Shown: positions 16,835 to 25,252 of the stretch, piece by piece | Numbering within the stretch: position 1 is the first letter of the stretch | Layout: the number at the start of each line of letters is the position of its first letter | DNA from: Bacteroidales bacterium | Lineage (GTDB): Bacteria > Bacteroidota > Bacteroidia > Bacteroidales > UBA12077 | DNA length: 34,557 bases | Reading direction: 5' to 3' | Assembly (NCBI GenBank): GCA_019038645.1 | Contig: JAHOYT010000093.1 | Span: 1-34,557, forward strand | Program-made: the position numbers and the translations under genes | The notes under the pieces: model-generated | Database searches by the model: none | The model's input: the letters and a program-made list of their open reading frames with translations, nothing else | What the model was told of the DNA's origin: nothing

Positions 16835-17530
16835 ATGAGATGGATTAAATATATATTAATTTATATTTTAGCATTAACTGTATTTAGTGCTTTTGCACAA
16901 AAAGACAGAAAATATATACGTCAGGGAAATAAAGAGTTTGAGAAAGCAGACTTTGAAAATTCTGAAGTTTCGTATCGCAAGGCAGTTGATCTGGAAGAGA
17001 AAAAAACTCACGAACCGGCATTTAATGTGGGTGATGCTTTGTACAAACAAGAAAAATATGAAGATGCTATTAATCAATTTAATAGTATAGCCGATTTAGA
17101 AATAAGTAAAGAAGCCAAAGCAAAAATTTATCATAATTTGGGAAACTCATTATTACAGAGTAATAAGTATAAAGAAAGTATTGAAGCGTATAAAAATGCT
17201 TTACGAAATATTCCCGGCGATATGGAAACAAAATATAATCTCGCTTATGCGCAAAAAAAATTAGAAGAACAGGAACAACAGCAAAACCAGAATCAGGATC
17301 AAAATCAGGAAAGTCAGGATAAGCAGGACAAGCAAGATCAGGATAAGAAAAAAGATAAGCAGGATCAGAACAAGGATGAAAATCAGGAAAAAGATCAACA
17401 ACAACAAATATCTAAAGAAGATGCAGAAAGAATTTTGCAGGCCTTAGCAAACGACGAAAAAGATACTCAGAAAAAAGTCAAAGAACAACAAGCAGCGGCT
17501 GCAAAAGTTAAAGTTGAAAAGGAATGGTAA
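16835..17530 (+). CDS. batC: BatC, secreted TPR protein
   Basis: A 231-residue protein with a signal peptide at about 1-21 (cleavage near FAQ-K), two to three TPR motifs at about 28-140 (EFEKADFENSEVSYRKAVDL, YEDAINQFNSIADL, YKESIEAYKNALRNIPGDM), then a very hydrophilic low-complexity tail of Gln, Asp, Lys and Glu at about 145-200 and an Ala/Lys-rich helical end. That tail is normal for BatC. TPRs mediate protein contacts, so it is likely the periplasmic scaffold of the Bat complex with BatB and BatE. It starts 2 nt after batB. Confidence 0.9.
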   Translation: MRWIKYILIYILALTVFSAFAQKDRKYIRQGNKEFEKADFENSEVSYRKAVDLEEKKTHEPAFNVGDALYKQEKYEDAINQFNSIADLEISKEAKAKIYHNLGNSLLQSNKYKESIEAYKNALRNIPGDMETKYNLAYAQKKLEEQEQQQNQNQDQNQESQDKQDKQDQDKKKDKQDQNKDENQEKDQQQQISKEDAERILQALANDEKDTQKKVKEQQAAAAKVKVEKEW

Positions 17531-17597
17531 CTATTAAATTAACAATTATTAATTTAGTTTATAGTTCTATATTTAAACGAAAAATAGTCAATAATAG

Positions 17598-19415
17598 ATG
17601 AAAAGGTGGTATTTTATAGTTTTTCTAATATTTACTAAATGTGCATTTTCGCAGGATGTTTCATTTAGAGCATCGGCACCTGAAGTTGTTGAACTTGGTC
17701 AGCAGTTCAGGTTAATTTATGCAATCAATGCTAAGGCTGATAATTTTTCTGCTCCGGCCATAAATGCTTTTTCTGTTCTTGCGGGCCCAAGTACTTCTCA
17801 ATCAAGCAATGTAAGTATAGTCAATGGTAAAGTTACCCAGACTTTTGAATTAAGATATACATATGTAGTACAAGCAAACAAAGAAGGCGCTTTTATTATT
17901 CCTCCGGCTGAAGTTGTTGTAAATAAAAAAACATATAAATCTAATCCTGTTAAAATAGAAGTAATTAAAGGTGCACCAAAACAGAAGCAATCTGTAACCA
18001 CACCTTCAGGAATAAATCAGACTTCACAAACAACAGATCAAGATCAGATTTCTAAATCTGATTTATATATTAAGATTTATGTAAGTAAAACAAAAGTTCA
18101 TCAGGAAGAACATGTGGTTGCAACAATTAAGTTATTCTCAAAATTAAATATTACACGATTAGATAATGCAAAGCTTCCTTCTCTTCAGGGATTTATTGCA
18201 GAGGATCTGGAAGTTCCTCCTTTAACCAGTTTAAACAGAGAGCGTATCAATGATCAGATATACCTGACAGGAGTTTTGAAAAAATACTTATTATATCCTC
18301 AGAAAACCGGTAAAATTGTAATTGAACCATTTGAGCTCGATGTATATTATCAAAAACCAAACACCCGCAGATCCAGAAGTATGTTCGATGATTTTTTTGG
18401 AGCTGTAGATAGCGAAGGGCGAAAAGTGATAAGCAATTCTGTAGTTATAAATGTATCTGAATTGCCCGATAATAAACCTTATAATTTTTCAGGTGCAGTA
18501 GGTAAATTACAATTTTCTGCAACAGTAGATAATCTGAAGGTAAAAACAAATGACGCGGTTACGTTAAGGGTTAAGATCGCAGGTAACGGGAATTTAAAAT
18601 ATATTAATCCTCCAAAAATTGAGTTTCCTTCTGATTTTGATGTTTATGACCCTAAAGTAAGCGATAATATAAAATATACAGAAGGCGGAGCTGTTGGGAA
18701 TAAAACTTTTGAATATCTTATGATTCCACGTCATGCAGGTAATTTTACTATTCCTGCTTTTAATTTTTCATATTTTGATACTGAAACAGATCAATACAAA
18801 ACAAGAAAAGCCGGACCATTTAAAATTGATGTAACAAAATCTGAAACTGATACTACTGTCACAGTTTCATCTGCATTTACAAAAGAAGATGTAAAATTCT
18901 TTGGGCAGGATATACGTTTCATTAAAAATAATATTCAGTTAAAGAAACTAAACAAGTTTATATTTGGATCAAGAGTTTTTTACATTGTATATATACTTGT
19001 CATAATAATATTCTTGGTCGTTTTACTGTTCCGTAGAATGAAAACGAAGGAAAATGAAAATGTTATGCTTGTTAAAAATAAAAAAGCTAACAAGTTTGCC
19101 CGTAAACGATTAAATATAGCTTCTGGCTTTATGAAGCAAGATCATAAAGAGGCGTTTTATGAAGAATTAGTTAAAGCTTTGTGGGGATATATTAGCGATA
19201 AGTTGGGAATTTCGGTTGCCAGTTTATCAAAAGATAATGCCAGAACAGAAATGATAACTAAAAATGTTGACGCAGAATATATCGATCAAATACTGAATAT
19301 TATAGATCGGTGTGAGTATGCACGTTATGCGCCTGTTACTGAAGAAACAAAAATGGACACTTTATATAATGATGCTATAAAGGTGATAAGTAAATTACAA
19401 CAAAAGCTGAGATAG
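17598..19415 (+). CDS. batD: BatD, large single-pass membrane protein
   Basis: A 605-residue protein with a signal peptide at about 1-18, several extracytoplasmic Ig-like beta domains to about 450 (SFRASAPEVVELGQQFRL at the start, later AVGKLQFSATVDNLKVKTNDAV and YLMIPRHAGNFTIPAF), one transmembrane helix at about 455-475 and a C-terminal cytoplasmic helical domain (EAFYEELVKALWGYISDKLG). This matches the BatD/oxygen-tolerance family in order and length. The 67-nt gap before it is the longest in the operon and contains an AT-rich hairpin (aaattaa at 17536, ttaattt at 17549) that might tune expression of the last two genes. Confidence 0.93.
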   Translation: MKRWYFIVFLIFTKCAFSQDVSFRASAPEVVELGQQFRLIYAINAKADNFSAPAINAFSVLAGPSTSQSSNVSIVNGKVTQTFELRYTYVVQANKEGAFIIPPAEVVVNKKTYKSNPVKIEVIKGAPKQKQSVTTPSGINQTSQTTDQDQISKSDLYIKIYVSKTKVHQEEHVVATIKLFSKLNITRLDNAKLPSLQGFIAEDLEVPPLTSLNRERINDQIYLTGVLKKYLLYPQKTGKIVIEPFELDVYYQKPNTRRSRSMFDDFFGAVDSEGRKVISNSVVINVSELPDNKPYNFSGAVGKLQFSATVDNLKVKTNDAVTLRVKIAGNGNLKYINPPKIEFPSDFDVYDPKVSDNIKYTEGGAVGNKTFEYLMIPRHAGNFTIPAFNFSYFDTETDQYKTRKAGPFKIDVTKSETDTTVTVSSAFTKEDVKFFGQDIRFIKNNIQLKKLNKFIFGSRVFYIVYILVIIIFLVVLLFRRMKTKENENVMLVKNKKANKFARKRLNIASGFMKQDHKEAFYEELVKALWGYISDKLGISVASLSKDNARTEMITKNVDAEYIDQILNIIDRCEYARYAPVTEETKMDTLYNDAIKVISKLQQKLR

Positions 19416-19456
19416 TTAATTGGTTGTATAAGATATTGTTGTAAAATAATAAACAA

Positions 19457-20212
19457 ATGAAAAAAGTTATATTTCTCATATTTTCAATTTCCACAGTGCT
19501 ATATTTAAATGCACAGGAAGCCGATAGTCTATTGGCAAAAGCAAATAACTTATTTGTAGATGGGAAATATCAACATGCTGTCGATTCCTATGAAAATATT
19601 CTGAAACTAGGATATGAATCACCGGAATTATATTATAATCTTGGCAATGCATATTACAAGCAAAATATTATTGCCAGGGCAATATTAAATTATGAAAAAG
19701 CATTACAATTAGCACCAAATGATAATGATATTAATTATAATCTGGAACTGACAAATCGTTTGGTTATTGATAAAATTGAAAAACTGCCTGTTTTCTTTGT
19801 TACTGGTTGGGTAAGGGGCTTAAAGAATCTTTTTTCATCGGATTTTTGGGCAATATTAAGTATAGTAACATTTGTAGTGTCATTGATATTTATTTCATTT
19901 TATTTATATAGCCGAAGCAGTAGTTTTAAAATATTATCATTTTGGTTGGGTTTTATAGTAATAATAATTTCGTTTACTTCATTTATATTTTCGTATCAGC
20001 AAAAACAGAAAATACTTATTAGCGATACTGCTATAGTTATGAATCCTACTGTAACTGTAAAAAGCTCACCCGATGCAAGCGGAACTGATTTATTTGTAAT
20101 TCATGAAGGAACAAAAGTTTGGGTCGATGATGAAATTTCGGGTTGGAACGAAATCAAACTCAGCGACGGAAGCAAAGGTTGGCTTAAAGCAGAGGATATT
20201 GAAGCAATATAG
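19457..20212 (+). CDS. batE: BatE, TPR and SH3-domain membrane protein
   Basis: A 251-residue protein with a signal peptide at about 1-19, TPR repeats at about 22-95 (ADSLLAKANNLFVDGKYQHA, ELYYNLGNAYYKQ, AILNYEKALQLAPND), two transmembrane helices at about 130-150 and 156-178, and a C-terminal bacterial SH3 domain at about 185-250 (VMNPTVTVKSSPDASGTDLF, then KVWVDDEISGWNEIKLSDGSKGWL). This is the standard BatE layout and closes the operon. SH3 domains of this type often bind peptidoglycan, pointing to a cell-wall contact. It starts 41 nt after batD. No strong terminator follows, only a weak hairpin at 20257-20271. Confidence 0.92.
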   Translation: MKKVIFLIFSISTVLYLNAQEADSLLAKANNLFVDGKYQHAVDSYENILKLGYESPELYYNLGNAYYKQNIIARAILNYEKALQLAPNDNDINYNLELTNRLVIDKIEKLPVFFVTGWVRGLKNLFSSDFWAILSIVTFVVSLIFISFYLYSRSSSFKILSFWLGFIVIIISFTSFIFSYQQKQKILISDTAIVMNPTVTVKSSPDASGTDLFVIHEGTKVWVDDEISGWNEIKLSDGSKGWLKAEDIEAI

Positions 20213-20359
20213 CTGTATCCGACATTCTGACTTTGTACCCGTAACTTTTTTAAATTATTCTTTAAAAGAATGATTCTATATTGAACATTCTAATTGAAAC
20301 TTCTATATATTCTTCTGGACATAAATCTAAAGTTTTTGTATCTTATTCAACTGAAAGCT

Positions 20360-20379
20360 ATATGTATACGTATGCATAT
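20360..20379. promoter_or_regulatory. Near-palindromic 20-mer upstream of the ferredoxin/AOR operon
   Basis: The sequence atatgtatacgtatgcatat is a 10+10 palindrome with one mismatched pair, 45 nt upstream of the ferredoxin ATG. Its size and place suit an operator for a dimeric regulator. No matching regulator gene is in the window. Confidence 0.35.
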
Positions 20380-20424
20380 CGATTTTGCAATGTATTAGAA
20401 ATTGTATACCAAAAAAAGAAACCT

Positions 20425-21096
20425 ATGAGTAATTCAAAACAATATACACGAAGGCACTTTCTTCAGGATATAGCATTTGGAGGTAGTGGATTAATTGTGT
20501 TGGGAACATTCGGTTTTCGAATAATTAAAGACACAGAACAAAACCTTATAAAGGCTATAAGCATAAATTTTGAAAAATGTGCAGGGTGTAGGACTTGTGA
20601 ATCCGCTTGCTCTGCATTTAATCATCCAATTGTTATTGATGGAGAAAAAGTAAATGGTTTAGGAAATCCGCATTATTCGAATATAAGAGTTTATCATTTT
20701 AATCCTGATGTCGATATTCCGGTAACTTGTGCTATTTGTCCTGATACTCCTTGTGTTAATGCATGTCCGGTTGAGCCGGATGCAATAACCGGGCGAAAAG
20801 CATTATTCAGGGATAATAATATGACAATTAAAAATGATACAGAAAGATGTATTGGCTGTATGCAATGTGCAGAAGCTTGTGCGGAACTTCGGGCCGGAAT
20901 AATACATCCAAATCCAAAGACAAATATGCCGGAACGAATGTGTACTCTTTGCAATGGTAATCCTCAATGTGTGGCAAATTGTCCGTTCGATGCATTGGAA
21001 TATATTGAGATGCATGCTGACCGTGATTTAGCTGATTTATCTCCTGTTAAAATTGCAGAGCGGCTAATAAAAGAATTATATAATATTAATGTTTAA
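20425..21096 (+). CDS. Tat-exported four-cluster ferredoxin-like protein (DmsB/YdhY type)
   Basis: A 223-residue electron-transfer protein. The start is taken as the ATG at 20425 because it puts a twin-arginine signal (TRRHFLQD, R9 R10, then a Gly-rich hydrophobic stretch to about 30) at the N terminus; the frame is open upstream to a TTG at 20281, but that extension resembles no leader. Four [4Fe-4S] cysteine sets follow: CAGCRTCESAC (C52, 55, 58, 62), CAICPDTPCVNACP, CIGCMQCAEAC and CTLCNGNPQCVANCP, the spacing seen in DmsB/HybA/NrfC-type subunits. It lies 10 nt before an AOR-family gene and is its likely redox partner. In E. coli the comparable pair is YdhY with YdhV. The membrane partner that would accept the electrons is not encoded here. 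Confidence 0.9.
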   Translation: MSNSKQYTRRHFLQDIAFGGSGLIVLGTFGFRIIKDTEQNLIKAISINFEKCAGCRTCESACSAFNHPIVIDGEKVNGLGNPHYSNIRVYHFNPDVDIPVTCAICPDTPCVNACPVEPDAITGRKALFRDNNMTIKNDTERCIGCMQCAEACAELRAGIIHPNPKTNMPERMCTLCNGNPQCVANCPFDALEYIEMHADRDLADLSPVKIAERLIKELYNINV

Positions 21097-21106
21097 GATA
21101 ATTGCT

Positions 21107-22915
21107 ATGAAAGGATATTACGGAAAATTACTGGATATAAATCTCACAACAGGGGAAATAAAAAACACACAGATTCCTGAAGAAGACATAAAATTATTTA
21201 TTGGTGGACGCGGATTAGGAACTAAAATATTATGGGACAAATTACCTAATCCGGGTGTTGATCCATTATCACCTGAAAATGCATTGTTATTTATGCCAGG
21301 TCCGTTTTCAGGATTGCCTATTCCCTCATCTTCACGTACTACGGTTGTAACAAAATCTCCTCGCACATCGGCTGTTAATCCTAAACATGAGCACGGTTCT
21401 ACAGTTAGTTATTCCAATATGGGCGGATTTTTTGGCCCTGAAATTAAATTTGCCGGTTACGATGGAATATGTATTACCGGCAAAGCTGATAAACCGGTAT
21501 ATATTAAAATTGAAGATGATAATGTAGAAATAATTGATGCCGGAAAATTCTGGGGTATGGGAACGGAAGAGTTCGATAATGCTCTGATTGACGAACTAGG
21601 TGATAGAAAATTTGAATCATGCTATATTGGTCCTGCGGGAGAACAACTGATACCAATGGCTTCGATTCTGAATACTGCTGCCAGAGCTGCAGGACGAGGA
21701 GGAACAGGTTGTGTAATGGGCTCAAAAAATCTTAAAGCCATTGCAATAAAAGGTACACAATCACCGGTTCTTGGAGATCATAAAACATATCTTGAATTAT
21801 TATCAAAAGCCCGGAAGTCTTTTAAAGATGATCATAATGATTCTCTTAAATTCTGGAGATATGGTGGAACTGCAAATGCACTTGCATATTCGAGCAATAA
21901 TGGTACACAGGCAGTTAAAAATTATAGCGAAGGAACTTTTGGCGAAGTAGCAAAAATTGCTACAGAAGCTAATCGCGAAAAAGTCTGGAAAAGAGATTTT
22001 GCATGTTTTTCCTGCCCATTGGCTTGTAAGAAATCTGGAATAGCCAAAGGATCATACAGTGTTATGGTTCACGATGGCCCCGAATATGAAACAGGAACAA
22101 TGTTGGGCGCAAATTTATTGATTTCTGATTTATCCGGTTTACAAAAATTAATTGCTGTTTCCGATGATTACGGTATTGATATTATTTCCGTTGGCAATAC
22201 AATTGGATTTTTAATGGAAGCTTATGAAAAAGAAATTATAGATAGCAACTATTTAGATAATATTGATCTAACATGGGGAAATGTTGACGCTTCATTAAAA
22301 CTACTTCATAAAATATGCAAACGTGAAGGAATTGGAGATAAAGCATGCAACGGAGTAAAGTTCATGTCAAATGAAATTGGACATGATTCGCATAAATTTG
22401 CAATACATGTGAAAGGACATGAGTTAGCTGCATGGAATGTACCTGTAAATTCTGATAGATGGAGTATTACATACGTAACAAGTAACCGTGGTGCATGTCA
22501 TATGAATGGAGGATCTCCTGACAAACAGGATCAGTCTGCATTGCGGGATTCTTTGGCTGCATGTAATTTTGCAAGTAGATGGTATAATGGAGAAATAAGT
22601 TATGATAAATTTTTATCAGCAATAACAGGTATGGATTGGAGCAAGGGAGAATTTGATAAAGCAGGTACACGGATATTTACTCTCGAAAAAATGTTCAATT
22701 ATCGCGAAGGTTTTGATATTAACGATGATATTTTACCCCCCAAATTCTTTGAAAATAAATTTACTGTAGGCGATCATAAAGGAGCAATTGTAGATAAAAA
22801 AGAGTTTGAAAGTAATCTTGAGGAGTACTATAAAATACGTGAATGGGATAACGAAACTTCAAAACCAAAAAATGAAACATTAACATATTTGGACTTAGAG
22901 TTTACCATTGTATAG
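21107..22915 (+). CDS. Aldehyde:ferredoxin oxidoreductase-family tungsten enzyme
   Basis: A 602-residue AOR-family protein. The ATG at 21107 gives MKGYYGKLLDINLTTGEI, the usual N terminus; an ATG six codons earlier overlaps the ferredoxin stop. Pterin-binding segments include FIGGRGLGTKILWD (about 31-44), PFSGLPIPSSSRTTVVTKSP (about 66-85) and AAGRGGTGCVMGSKNLKAI (about 190-210). The single [4Fe-4S] cluster ligands are present: C300, C303, C307 in CFSCPLAC and C486 in DSLAAC. Such enzymes carry a bis-pterin tungsten (sometimes molybdenum) cofactor and oxidise aldehydes or related substrates, or run the reverse reduction. The fold is cytoplasmic and no signal peptide is seen. Pairing with a Tat ferredoxin resembles YdhV/YdhY rather than archaeal AOR. 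The substrate is unknown. Oxygen-sensitive chemistry points to anaerobic use. Confidence 0.93.
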   Translation: MKGYYGKLLDINLTTGEIKNTQIPEEDIKLFIGGRGLGTKILWDKLPNPGVDPLSPENALLFMPGPFSGLPIPSSSRTTVVTKSPRTSAVNPKHEHGSTVSYSNMGGFFGPEIKFAGYDGICITGKADKPVYIKIEDDNVEIIDAGKFWGMGTEEFDNALIDELGDRKFESCYIGPAGEQLIPMASILNTAARAAGRGGTGCVMGSKNLKAIAIKGTQSPVLGDHKTYLELLSKARKSFKDDHNDSLKFWRYGGTANALAYSSNNGTQAVKNYSEGTFGEVAKIATEANREKVWKRDFACFSCPLACKKSGIAKGSYSVMVHDGPEYETGTMLGANLLISDLSGLQKLIAVSDDYGIDIISVGNTIGFLMEAYEKEIIDSNYLDNIDLTWGNVDASLKLLHKICKREGIGDKACNGVKFMSNEIGHDSHKFAIHVKGHELAAWNVPVNSDRWSITYVTSNRGACHMNGGSPDKQDQSALRDSLAACNFASRWYNGEISYDKFLSAITGMDWSKGEFDKAGTRIFTLEKMFNYREGFDINDDILPPKFFENKFTVGDHKGAIVDKKEFESNLEEYYKIREWDNETSKPKNETLTYLDLEFTIV

Positions 22916-22954
22916 TTGTGAGTTTAATGTTATAAGTTAAAAGTCATCTTGGAT

Positions 22955-22980
22955 TGTCATTCTGAGCTAAAAGAAGAATC
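22955..22980 (+). repeat. REP-like hairpin unit, copy 3
   Basis: The unit begins TGTCA and folds as a 5-bp stem (attct at 22959-22963 with agaat at 22975-22979) around an 11-nt loop starting GAGCT and ending GA. Two units near 33000 share the same stem and loop positions with different but complementary stem bases. It sits in the gap between the AOR gene and ettA. Confidence 0.6.
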
Positions 22981-23044
22981 CCGAAGGTGGCTTTATTTTT
23001 GGAATTACTCAAAACATTTAACTAATAACTCAAAATTAATTTAC

Positions 23045-23052
23045 TAATTTTG
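23045..23052 (+). promoter_or_regulatory. Possible -7 box for ettA
   Basis: TAATTTTG matches TAnnTTTG exactly and would give a leader of about 36 nt before the ettA ATG at 23095. No clear -33 TTTG is placed 19-21 nt upstream. Confidence 0.4.
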
Positions 23053-23094
23053 TTAAGCCAGGAACTTTAAACTTTTAACCAGAAACTTTAAATT

Positions 23095-24780
23095 ATGTCC
23101 GACGATAAAAAAATCATTTTTTCGATGTATAAGGTAAGCAAAACTTACCCACCAAATAAAACAGTTATAAAAGATATAAGCCTGTCGTTTTTTTTAGGAG
23201 CTAAAATTGGAATTATCGGATTAAACGGTAGTGGAAAATCTACTTTATTGCGCATTATTGCGGGAGAAGATAAAGCCTTTAATGGCGAGCTGGTTTTTGC
23301 GCCTGGTTACTCAGTTGGTTTATTGGAACAGGAACCAAAGCTCGATGAAACAAAAATTGTTAAGGATATTGTTAAGGAAGGAGCAAAAGGTATAGTAGAT
23401 GCTCTGGAAGCATATGAGGCAATTAACCTGAAATTTGGTTTACCAGAAGTTTATGAGGACGCTGATGCAATGGATAAACTAATGGCAGAACAGGCAGTAT
23501 TGCAGGAAAAAATTGATCTCCTGGATGGATGGAATCTTGATTCTAAGTTAAATCGTGCTATGGATGCTTTGCAATGTCCGCCCGATGATCAGCCGGTAAG
23601 TGAGCTTTCAGGTGGAGAGAGACGTCGTGTTGCGCTTTGTCGCTTACTGTTACAAGAACCTGATATTCTACTTTTAGATGAGCCTACCAACCATCTCGAC
23701 GCTGAAAGTATGCATTGGCTGGAACAACATTTACAACAATATAAAGGAACAGTTATTTGTATAACTCACGACCGTTATTTTCTGGATAATGTTGCAGGTT
23801 GGATTTTAGAGCTTGATCGTGGTGAAGGAATTCCTTGGAAAGGAAATTATACTTCCTGGCTTGAGCAGAAATCGAACCGACTGGAGATGGAAGAAAAAGG
23901 AGTTTCGAAACGACGAAAAACTCTGGAGCGGGAACTTGAATGGGTTCGTATGTCACCTAAAGCACGCCACGCTAAGTCTAAAGCCCGCTTATCAGCATAC
24001 GATAAAATGCTTAACGAAGATGTAAAACAAAAGGATGACCGTTTGGAAATTTTCATTCCTAATGGCCCACGATTGGGTGATAAAGTAATTGAAATGCACA
24101 AAGTATCAAAAGCATACGCCGACAGGGTATTATTTCAGGATTTGAGTTTTTCACTGCCACCAGCAGGAATTATTGGAGTTATTGGACCAAATGGTGCAGG
24201 AAAAACAACCTTGTTTCGCATGATTATGGAACAGGAAAAAGCTGATAAAGGCGATATTCAAATTGGCGAATCAGTAAATATAAGTTACGTTGATCAAACA
24301 CATAAAGCGATAGATCCTGACAAAACAGTTTTTGAAGTTATTTCCGATGGATTAGAAAATATGAAACTTGGAAACAGAACTGTAAATTCACGTGCTTATG
24401 TTGCACGTTTTAATTTTACAGGTGCCGATCAGGAGAAAAAATGTGGAGTACTTTCCGGAGGAGAACGAAACCGATTACATCTTGCATTGGCATTAAAAGC
24501 AGAAGGAAATGTATTACTACTTGATGAACCAACCAACGATATTGACGTAAATACATTACGGGCACTGGAAGAAGGATTGGAAAGTTTTGCAGGTTGCGCT
24601 GTAGTAATTAGTCACGACCGTTGGTTTTTGGACCGTATTGCAACTCATATTTTAGCCTACGAAGGTGATGGATACGTACACTTTTTTGAAGGATCATTCT
24701 CTGAGTATGAAGAAAACCGTCGCAAACGTGTAGGAACCGAAGCCCCAAAACGTTTTAAATATAAAAAATTAACAAAATAG
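23095..24780 (+). CDS. ettA: Energy-dependent translational throttle protein EttA (ABC-F)
   Basis: A 561-residue ABC-F ATPase close to the usual EttA length of about 555. Nucleotide-binding domain 1 has Walker A GLNGSGKST at 42-50, LSGGERRRVALCR and LLLDEPTNHLD; domain 2 has GPNGAGKTT, LSGGERNRLHLALAL and LLLDEPTNDID. The opening YKVSKTYPPNKTVIKDISLSF and the inter-domain linker rich in Arg/Lys (WVRMSPKARHAKSKARL) are characteristic of EttA rather than other ABC-F proteins. EttA binds the ribosomal E site and gates the first elongation step according to the ATP/ADP ratio. It has no membrane segments and appears monocistronic, with repeat-containing gaps on both sides. Confidence 0.96.
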   Translation: MSDDKKIIFSMYKVSKTYPPNKTVIKDISLSFFLGAKIGIIGLNGSGKSTLLRIIAGEDKAFNGELVFAPGYSVGLLEQEPKLDETKIVKDIVKEGAKGIVDALEAYEAINLKFGLPEVYEDADAMDKLMAEQAVLQEKIDLLDGWNLDSKLNRAMDALQCPPDDQPVSELSGGERRRVALCRLLLQEPDILLLDEPTNHLDAESMHWLEQHLQQYKGTVICITHDRYFLDNVAGWILELDRGEGIPWKGNYTSWLEQKSNRLEMEEKGVSKRRKTLERELEWVRMSPKARHAKSKARLSAYDKMLNEDVKQKDDRLEIFIPNGPRLGDKVIEMHKVSKAYADRVLFQDLSFSLPPAGIIGVIGPNGAGKTTLFRMIMEQEKADKGDIQIGESVNISYVDQTHKAIDPDKTVFEVISDGLENMKLGNRTVNSRAYVARFNFTGADQEKKCGVLSGGERNRLHLALALKAEGNVLLLDEPTNDIDVNTLRALEEGLESFAGCAVVISHDRWFLDRIATHILAYEGDGYVHFFEGSFSEYEENRRKRVGTEAPKRFKYKKLTK

Positions 24781-24790
24781 AATTATATAT

Positions 24791-24813
24791 TTCCCCATTT
24801 AACAAAGGGGGAA
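24791..24813 (+). terminator. Weak terminator-like hairpin after ettA
   Basis: Six-bp arms ttcccc (24791-24796) and ggggaa (24808-24813) start 10 nt after the ettA stop and are followed by taaaa rather than a T run. The G/C-runs resemble a dispersed repeat more than a classical terminator. Confidence 0.35.
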
Positions 24814-24851
24814 TAAAAGGGGATTATCTATCTAAATATAATACAGTATTA

Positions 24852-24869
24852 TCCCGATAGCTATCGGGA
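24852..24869. repeat. 18-nt perfect palindrome tcccgatagctatcggga
   Basis: An exact self-complementary 18-mer in intergenic DNA. Palindromes of this composition are, from general experience, common between genes of Bacteroidota and probably belong to a dispersed repeat class. Only one copy occurs in this window. Confidence 0.6.
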
Positions 24870-25252
24870 GAGGAATCTCTTTATGTAATAATCCATATTT
24901 TTTCCAAAAAGAAGCAATTATGAGTGTGTGGGAAATATGAGACTTCAAAGTCTCTATTTATCAGCAATTGGTTTATTCTCCATATCATAATTAAAATCAA
25001 ATAGTTATAATTGATCCCTTTTATTTGACTGTTGTTAAATAAAATTGTAATTTGAATAAATTATTGAAAAAATCAGTATGTTTCTATTCCGGTTCTCTGT
25101 CTGAAGTATTGTAGTTATAAGATGTTTTCATTTTAACTTCTATAAATTAAAAATAAATCTCCACCAGGGTCTAATCAAAATGCTTTTTGATCTTAATTCA
25201 TTATTTAGCCCAAAATAGAAAGAAACCTAATTATTAATTAAACACTAATTCT

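Larger units (their letters stand above)
24781..25252. other. 472-nt intergenic region with small hairpins and palindromes
   Basis: No gene is seen. From left to right it holds a 6-bp hairpin at 24791-24813 (ttcccc/ggggaa), an exact palindrome at 24852-24869, a hairpin gagact-tcaa-agtctc at 24939-24954, and an inverted repeat atcaaaa-tgct-ttttgat at 25174-25191 close to the next gene. The rest is featureless AT-rich DNA. The first hairpin could end ettA transcription; the last could be an operator for the gene at 25253. Confidence 0.5.

Noticed and set aside
16887-17090. 67-residue frame overlapping batC in another phase
   Set aside because: It shares the strand with batC, has no ribosome-binding context and shows no protein-like character; batC itself has TPR repeats.
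17271-17410. Repetitive CAG/GAT/AAG-rich stretch that looks like a tandem repeat
   Set aside because: It encodes the Gln/Asp/Lys low-complexity tail usual in BatC; the units are irregular and this is not a satellite.
20281-20424. N-terminal extension of the ferredoxin frame from a TTG
   Set aside because: The extension has no leader character, and the ATG at 20425 places a twin-arginine signal exactly at the N terminus.
22467-23956. Antisense frames of 67 residues within the AOR and ettA genes
   Set aside because: They lie opposite well-supported genes, and their amino-acid content follows from the complementary strand. Equal lengths at several places are taken as chance.
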